This document shows positions 57,034 to 64,000 of a stretch of 64,000 nucleotides of DNA, in pieces. The notes under the pieces are model-generated. The model saw nothing but the letters and a program-made list of their open reading frames with translations, was not told the origin of the DNA and ran no database searches. The position numbers and the translations under genes were made by a program. Every line of letters starts with the position of its first letter. The first letter of the stretch is position 1. The stretch is taken from positions 15,968,755-16,032,754 of the forward strand of contig CM018695.1 of NCBI GenBank assembly GCA_009363875.1, in the 5' to 3' direction. Origin of the DNA: Mikania micrantha. Taxonomy: Eukaryota; Streptophyta; Magnoliopsida; Asterales; Asteraceae.

Positions 57034-60000
57034 ATGGCTCTCGATTCTCTGAACCACCAACCCGTTCATAAACTAATCGCCTATCTCACTCGATCAGATT
57101 ATCCTCAGTATGATGAGATAACCAATCTGTTGTCGAGTTTGTTTTTTCACACAACACTAACCACCAACCCTAACATCTCGGTCACTACCCTGAATAAATT
57201 TTGGGCAAACTCTTCTATAGTGACCAAAGATGAGGCCGTTGAAAGCATCACATCTGTGGGTGTTGAACAATAGGTCACCATAACCTCTTCGCTAATTTCT
57301 TTTTCTCTGTGTCTTCTGGATTCGGACTCTCCATCCACATTCACTATTGGTCTTCTTCACGCTGAATTTGTTGAGTATGACTACCAAGGAGACCTAAAGA
57401 ATGGAACCTTGTACAAAGCATTCTTTCAACCCAAGTACAAGTTCCTATACCACATAAATCTGCAATGCTTGTCACAAAAGACAACCAATTGGGGAGAAAT
57501 GCCATACGACATGCAATATGTTTTGTATGCATTTCTCACCAACAAAACGTAAGGTTATCTCATATCATATTTGATCATCTTGTGCACAACCAGAGGCCCC
57601 CCAAATTTTTAATATTTTCAAGGTTTATGATGGCTTGTCTGTTCCATCAAATAAACATTGTGTGCCATTTTGCCCCTCTATCACACACAAAGACAATTGA
57701 TAAACAGACCTTTGCTAGGCTAAACACTGAAGCAAAGACATTGGATGATGCTAAGGACACAACCATCCAAGGTAAACCCACATCCACCTCTACTTTCATA
57801 CCTGCAACGGAACCGACCAAAAGAAAACAAACATCCAAAGCCCCTTCCAAACCTTCTTCCAAATAGCCCAAAAAGATTGTTAAGGAAGATGAGATCCCTA
57901 AACAAGTCATTGTCCCCATTTCACAGCAGGATCCACCTGATACATCCTCTCAGGTGAATCCAGAATCTCAAACTGAGCCAACTCCTCATCAATCCTTTCA
58001 ACAGGATGATGTTGTATTCCAAAGGAACTCATATCAACTGCTGAAGTACCAACTCATGCTAAGTCAGTAGTCCACTCTCCCATGGATACCTCAGCTTATG
58101 AAACCTAGATCATCCATGAAACAATAAACAAAGTTCTGCATGATATTGGTACATGATTTGGGATTGGTGGTTCTCCTCTCTCTAATAATACTTAGGAGCA
58201 GCCCCTTCAAACTATTGTCCCAAATGTACAATCTCCACCCATTGAAGATGACAATAAGGTCAGGGTGCCTAGTCCATCTAGACACTCAGACCATATAGTT
58301 GGAGCGTCCTTCTCATATGATAGTCCAAGTGGCTTTCACAAGGATGGATCAGGCAATAAGACTCCACCTATGGCAATAACCGATGAAGTGCATAACACTG
58401 AGGCTAGAAATCCACAGAACCAAGAAAAAGGTAGATGACACTACTGAGATGGACTCAGTCATGTTGAAACTCACACTTTAATCAGGAATTTGGATGATAT
58501 CCTTAAATAGATTGACGAATCAAACCATAAAATAGAGGAATTGACGGGTAATGTTAAAATTCTTCAAACCAATGTGGCTACACTCACTGAGTTGGTCACA
58601 AAGGTATTGAATGACAAAGCCCTGCAAACCCAATCCAACCCAATGCAGGCATCTTCATCTGAACATCCCCCAAACACTGTAGCCACCTCAAATATTCCTA
58701 CCTATGATCCTACCACTCTACAAGCAGTGTTAAACTCACTACTTACCACCCATATCACGTCTCTTTTTCAAACTTTCACCCAAAACCTTCTCCATTCTAA
58801 GAAGATAGAGATGGATCTGCTAAAAGTTTCAGTAGACTCCAATATTAAGTAACTTAAATATGAAGTGGCTAATCATACTCTCTACTTTAATTCCTAGACA
58901 CGAATAGCTCCTCTCCTTGGTTCAAAGAACAGGCTGATGAAGCCAAAAAGATGGAGGATGAGAACCTACTGTCTGCTCCTCAGAAAGGCAATATGGTTGC
59001 TGATGAAGCTGAGCGGCAGAAGATGAAACAGGTACAACTAAGGAACCAAGAGGCTCTTCTCAAAGCTGCTCTGGACCAACAGTTTCAAACTGAAACTACC
59101 ATAGCCAGCGTGGCAAAACAAGATAAGGGAGATGACTTTAAAATGGAAACCAACAGTTCTCACACAACCATAAAACTAAAACCCAAAGCCACAAAGCCTG
59201 CACTCACATACCAATCAGTGGCATCCAAATAACCCTTGAACTCCAATAAACCTCTAAACCCAAAACAACTGATGAGACCTAAACATCCCCTGTACAAATA
59301 ACTTCCAAACCCACACAAGCAACCACTGCCAACTCTCCCATTCAAATAAATTCTAACCCCACCTATACTATACATACTAGGGTACCTACACCTGCAAGAA
59401 GCTAATATCCTACTCTCACCTCAATCTGCATCTCAAAACCTTCTAAATCTTTCAAAGATTCCTCCCAAACCTCAACCAAAGATAAAACATTCTTTCTCAA
59501 GAAGAAAGAAAGCAATGGTAGAGACCCAAACCAAGCTGAGCCAAATGCCTAAAGCCTCCAGCCTCAAACAAAGAGTCAAATTCTGGATCTGATGATAATA
59601 GACCCATGTCATCACTAAAGTCCAGAAAAAGGAAAATAGTGATTGATGATGATGAGGAGATCTCTGCTTCTCCTTCTCCCACCGAAAGCTCCTCTCCAAT
59701 AAATCCATTTGCCACTGCAAATGAGAAGCCCCAGCCATCCACTAAAAGACAGTTCTTTTCACCTAAGAGGCAATTCCCAACAGATAAAGAACTTGAACAA
59801 GTGAAGAATGTGGAGAATGAAAGAGAACAAAAGATCTTAGTTGATCTTCAAACCTCTGGGCTAATAGGGGAAGCCTTTGTAAAAGCCAATCAAGATAGGA
59901 TCACTGAGATGGATCTTCAACAACCAAAATAACTATGAGGGTGAAAGGGAGAAAATAATCAAATTCCTACTAGATGAAGGAAAATATAAAGTGGAGACCT

Positions 60001-60504
60001 TCATGAACTGGGACATCACCAGTGTAAGAAATGAAACCAGTCAACTCACTGCCACACTAAAGGCATATGCAAGAAGGATAAAGGAGGCAGAGCAGAGAAG
60101 AAGAGAAGAATAAAGCACATCCTAATACAAAATGGTTAGGACAGAAAGAATAATACATGAGGTGGAAGGACAATCATTTATATACTGAATGGTTTAATTT
60201 TAAAAATGAGAACAAGGACCATCCTGAGCTTTGGCAGGAATCATCTTCTGCCATCACCCTCCACAAATCCTCAATCCTGATAGATACCAAGGAAGCCACC
60301 ACAAACACCATTGTGGATCAAATAATGAGTGCAGCAGTTACAGAATGTTTACAACCTGAAACTTTTCCTCCTACTCTACTTGCTCCCAAACAGTCTAGCC
60401 CTCTAAAAGAGCCAAATCCTCCTCCCTATAAATACAAGAACGTAACCCTAGATTACCAGGGATCAATAGATGGTTCTTTGATAAAACCACCAATTCTATT
60501 GTGA
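57034..60504 (+). pseudogene. Degraded non-gag-pol retroelement frame, copy 2
   Basis: It starts MALDSLNHQPVHKLIAYL at 57034, with CT-rich leader before it. The N-terminal region (FHTTLTTNP, LNKFWANS, then after stop TAG at 57271 FLYHINLQCLSQKTTNWGEM and, one frame over, IIFDHLVHNQ and PPKFLIFSRFM) matches a recurrent Asteraceae retroelement protein type with the pattern LTENPTIY..FWQT and FL.YPRF. The distal two thirds is Lys/Pro/Ser/Thr-rich and coiled-coil-like, in short open pieces at 57465-57866, 58541-58852, 58951-59232, 59606-59932 and 60157-60504. Many stops and frameshifts mean no protein is made. No reverse transcriptase or integrase motif is present. Confidence 0.6.
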
Positions 60505-61131
60505 TAAAAACGTACAATGGCTCCCCAACCTCCCTCATAGATTGGTTTTTTTTATCATGGGTCTATCAGATACAGACCTTAACAAGATGTTGCTACTTGA
60601 TCTTGAAAATGACTTGGAACATTTCCTAGTGCAAGGTTTCATGCATGATCTAAAAGGTCAGTGACGCTTGAAATTCTCAGTAATAAAATAAACGGTTTTG
60701 GCTTCATCGGTCTAGATGGAGATTTGTAACATCAGTGCCGGAATCATTGCCGGAACAGTGATCGCTACAGTAACTTGCACAGTAACTCAGGTACACATTA
60801 CGTGAAACTATGTAGATGCTATTGTCATTTGATTCTCAACACTAAGCTATTATGTTAACGGTCTGAAATCTGCTTTAAACCTTTAGTTTAACAGTCAGAA
60901 ACACATCAGACAACACAGAAATGACACTCAAATGTTTGATTTGATGCTATTATGTATAAACGTATGTGAGGTTAAACAGAACGAAACCATAACGGTTGTT
61001 TTTACAGAATGATAAACCGAGGAATTATTCGTATAGGTGACGATCGGTACGCATAAATCTGAAAGTTTATAGTTCTGAAACGATGACTGGAAAGTAGAAA
61101 ACAAGAATCAGAAAGCCAAACCATCGTCGTG

Positions 61132-61157
61132 TTCGTTCGAATGACGATTCGAACGAA
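61132..61157. promoter_or_regulatory. U3 palindrome (best-preserved copy)
   Basis: Perfect 11-nt inverted arms, TTCGTTCGAAT and ATTCGAACGAA, are separated by GACG and followed by TACGCGCGATGG. The same site, in either orientation, is at 24501-24526, and partly eroded at 16313-16338, 32712-32737 and 41071-41096. Confidence 0.7.
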
Positions 61158-61524
61158 TACGCGCGATGGTGACGCATTCTGACGAAACGAAAACGAAAAC
61201 GAAAACGATACGAACGATAATAAATTTAAGAAAATATAATATTTCCTATTTTACAATTTTGAAACTCATCAGAATTAAATTAAAAAAAACCACTTTAAAC
61301 TAAAATACGTAAAATTCGCGAAACAAATAACGAAACGTGTAAAAATAATAAATTTCGATAAATAATCCAAGAAAATGATATTTAAAACATTTACAAGAAA
61401 TAACCACCTTCCAAATATTTAGAAATAAAATATTTTTATTAAATTACAAAGATAACGCGCGTTACGTTCTGGAAACGCAACGAAAACGCGAATCGAGCAA
61501 AAAAATGAACCCGAACACCCTCGG

Positions 61525-61536
61525 GGTATAAATACC
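61525..61536 (+). promoter_or_regulatory. TATA box of the LTR at 60725
   Basis: GGTATAAATACC, about 800 bp into the LTR, followed 25-45 bases later by a CT-rich CCCCCTCATTCTCTC stretch typical of a plant transcription start region. Confidence 0.65.
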
Positions 61537-61980
61537 CTAAATGAGGACATTCCCCCTCATTCTCTCTTCTTCTTCCCCACTCAAAACCCTAATCCCGGTT
61601 TTGAGCTCCCACCACCATTTTCAAGCTTAAAAACTCCATAACTTGTTCATTTCTCAGCCAAATCACCCCATCTTTGGACCAAATCGAAGCTCTTGACCTC
61701 TACTACACGAAAGTACAACCGATCTAGAGAGATACCCACTGAAATTTGAGGTAATCAGCCGCAAAGATGTTGAAAATTAGGGTTTTTGCACCCTTGTTTG
61801 AGCCGCCACCTTCAACGGCCATAACCCATTCTCCTTCAAACCTTGCACCCTCGAATCTAGTCCTAATACCCACCAACACATTGAACCAACACTGGTCGTG
61901 GCTCAGAAACTGGTTAGGACCATCTAGTCGACCCAGATGCACAGCTAGCCGAAGGAGGCTCTTCGGCCGAATGGGCAGGC

Positions 61981-64000
61981 TGTCACACCCCCAATTTCCA
62001 ACTAACGGAATCATACCGTTTGGGAACGTGACAAACCAGGATCTCAGATCATTAGACATAACGAAGACCTCTATATGAATTTCAAAACATACTTTGGTCT
62101 TTAAAACATAACATCAGAGTTTCAAAAGTTGCGGAAGCGTTTAAAAACCAATAACAGTTGTAATATGTAAATTACAAAACAAAATCCTTAAATGTTCAAA
62201 TTCAAATATCCAAAATGTTTAAAATGCATGCGACTCTATCTCCTAGTCCATGCCAGTCTTTATTGCGCGCCTTAGCGTCCTGAGAAAACATGTAAATCAA
62301 GTCAACACAAAGGTTGGTGCATAACACAGGTTTTAAGCATTCACAATGTTCAAAACAGCAGTTTGAATATCAAGTTTGTAGATAACATAATCACACATGC
62401 ACAGTCATGATAGCTAGTCATATAAACTATTTACATAAGTGGTCGACACCGAAGCTGACGAATTGCCATGCTATAGCATGTTTTTGCCTTGCCACTATTG
62501 TCTAGCACAACAATAGTAAAATGTGTTTGGTCAGTCAAACACCTGCGTAGATCCCATCTACCAGGTGAGGTTTGTCAAACCTAATAGATCTATTTCCAAC
62601 TACCACGCTTTGCGTTACAGCAAACTAAACGGTTCGAGGTGTGTAAGGACTTTCAATTTGCTATGTTGTCACATAATGTAAACAGCTAACTCATGCAAGT
62701 GATATGTATCTTAAAAAGAGTTTGTTGCACATGTTTTCTCCCCCAAAACAGTTTAAAATAAGAAAGGGGCCGTGTACGCACCTTTGAGTATTGCAGAATG
62801 ATCAATACGCGCGAAATCGTGTAGATAATCCTCTTACGAAGGATCTGTGTTTAAACAATAACACTGTGTTATTCGAATAGTCGTTTTGTGCTTGAATCAC
62901 ATACGTGTCAACACACGTATGTTAAAGTGTGAGAATTATGCATACGGAAGTACGCGTTCTTTTGAAATCGTTTAAATAAAATCCTATACGATTTTATTTA
63001 ATTAAACGTAGTTATACGCGATTTCGTTTTCGGATTAAAATATGAATTTTATTATTCTAATACGTTCGGGATTTCGTTACGGTTCCAACGCAACTTGAAT
63101 GGGTCGAAACGGAGTTCAAACGAGTGAGATATGATTAAAATACCAAAATAATGTTAAAACCCAAAAATGGTTGGGCCGGGATCGAACCCGCGACCTCCCA
63201 TCCACCGCACACACATCCTACCATCTCCGCCCGCTAGGGTATCGCATCAGTCTTCTCAAATTAATTGTTTTAACTACCCATTCAACAGCTTCCCCATTTC
63301 ATCTTACAATCTACTCTTTTATGAATCAAATTGGCATCCAATTCGACTAAGACCCAACCCAATCTGTTAGGGCTTTTATTCCAGTGCTTCATACGAATCA
63401 AGAGTGACTTTTAATTCCTCCCTAAACCCAATATAAAGTCCTAATTCAACCTTTAACCAGGTTATGTTCGAACGGTTTGAATCTCACCTCAATCAAGTTG
63501 AATTCGATCATATCAATTCCTAAGTTCATAGAGTTTTCATTCCAGATAGATTTCTGAGCTTACTGTGCTACTTAATTCAAATAACAAGTCTTATAGGTTC
63601 GAAACCCCAACCCGTAATTATCTCAAGAACCCTAGGATCCAAAATCCTTCAATTCGTTATCTTCTGATGAAATTGTCATAACATTAACCTTAGTCGGCCT
63701 CTTCTGAAACTATCTATAACATCCAATTTGATTCTTGAATCCATTTAAATCGAAATCCCCAAATACGTTTATAAGATAAACCCTAGATCTTGAACTTAAT
63801 CAATTTGTTATAATGTGATGAAATCAAATTATGGGTTTTGTTAATCGGCACATTATGAAACTAATGGCACCATTTGATTTCATTTTTAAACTCATCCCGA
63901 TCAAAACCCCCAAAACGGTTACAAAGATGAACCCTAGAATTCAAACTTGATCAATTCGATGTTAAAACCCAAAATTAACAAGTGTTTATCCACAGTCGGC
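61981..64000 (-). mobile_element. 3' end of a further gypsy-type LTR, running off the window
   Basis: TGTCACACCCCCAATTTCC at 61981 is an LTR terminus in minus orientation. In the same order as the Tekay LTRs it carries an acceptor TTTTCTCAG ending at 62279 (minus), AACCTTTGTGTTGACTTG beside it, a donor AAAGGTGCGTAC at 62781 and, at 63174-63200, a minus-strand GGGTTCGATCCCGG motif. It is inserted into the LTR starting at 60725; the far end is outside the window. Confidence 0.75.

Larger units (their letters stand above)
60725..61980 (+). mobile_element. 5' part of a Tekay-type LTR
   Basis: It starts TGTAACATCAGTGCCGGAA right after purine-rich TCTAGATGGAGATT and is close to the LTR of the one-LTR element. 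It holds the best U3 palindrome in the window (61132-61157), a GACGAAACGAAAACG stretch (61179-61210), a TATA box (61525-61536), a CT-rich start region (61550-61580) and a splice-donor-like GAGGTAATC (GT at 61751). It is cut at 61981 by another LTR. Confidence 0.85.

Overview
The window is plant nuclear DNA, most likely from an asterid of the daisy family (Asteraceae). That placement is inferred from the kinds of LTR retrotransposon present, including a coding frame that I recognise as widespread in Tanacetum-type genomes, not from a species-level match. Only one host gene is convincing: an intron-rich minus-strand copy of SOLOIST, the single-member AP2/ERF transcription factor lineage (Arabidopsis At4g13040), at about 5.7-11.3 kb. 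Almost everything else is transposable elements, mostly Ty3/gypsy chromoviruses of the Tekay/Del type, nested in each other and in DNA transposons.

Layout. 1-4.0 kb: two decayed Ty3/gypsy pol fragments and an LTR start. 4.2-4.7 kb: a hAT-like MITE with an 8-bp target duplication. 5.7-11.3 kb: SOLOIST, whose introns carry three terminal-inverted-repeat elements. 13.3-16.8 kb: a complete solo LTR (minus) with a 5-bp target duplication. About 18-19 kb: an LTR fragment. 19.0-30.8 kb: a CACTA (En/Spm) DNA transposon with decayed transposase exons, into which a chromovirus has inserted in the minus orientation. This copy has an uninterrupted gag-pol frame but only one LTR (its 3' LTR), and a 166-bp stretch of target is duplicated on both sides. 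32.3-44.5 kb: a full-length plus-strand chromovirus with two LTRs of about 3.5-3.8 kb and a broken gag-pol. 44.5-47.2 kb: a primer binding site directly after that 3' LTR, followed by a degraded acidic, coiled-coil retroelement frame that is not gag-pol. 47.2-56.1 kb: LTR-like sequence, MITEs, microsatellites, a 354-bp tandem duplication and scraps of gypsy and copia pol. 57.0-60.7 kb: a second degraded copy of the non-gag-pol frame, ending at the start of another Tekay-type LTR (60.7-62.0 kb). 62.0-64.0 kb: the start of one more LTR, minus strand, running off the window.

How it works together. The chromoviruses share initiator-methionine tRNA primer binding sites, purine-rich tracts and unusually long LTRs. 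Aligning the LTRs by eye shows a common plan: a U3 palindrome, a TATA box, a conserved splice donor, an island of lineage-specific repeated words, a small exon-like segment with a second donor, a second TATA-like box and a splice acceptor near the 3' end. I infer a spliced leader inside the LTR. The most unusual structures are the one-LTR insertion with its 166-bp duplication, the LTR plan, and the association of Tekay LTRs with a non-gag-pol coding frame. All similarity statements are from reading the sequence; no database search was run.
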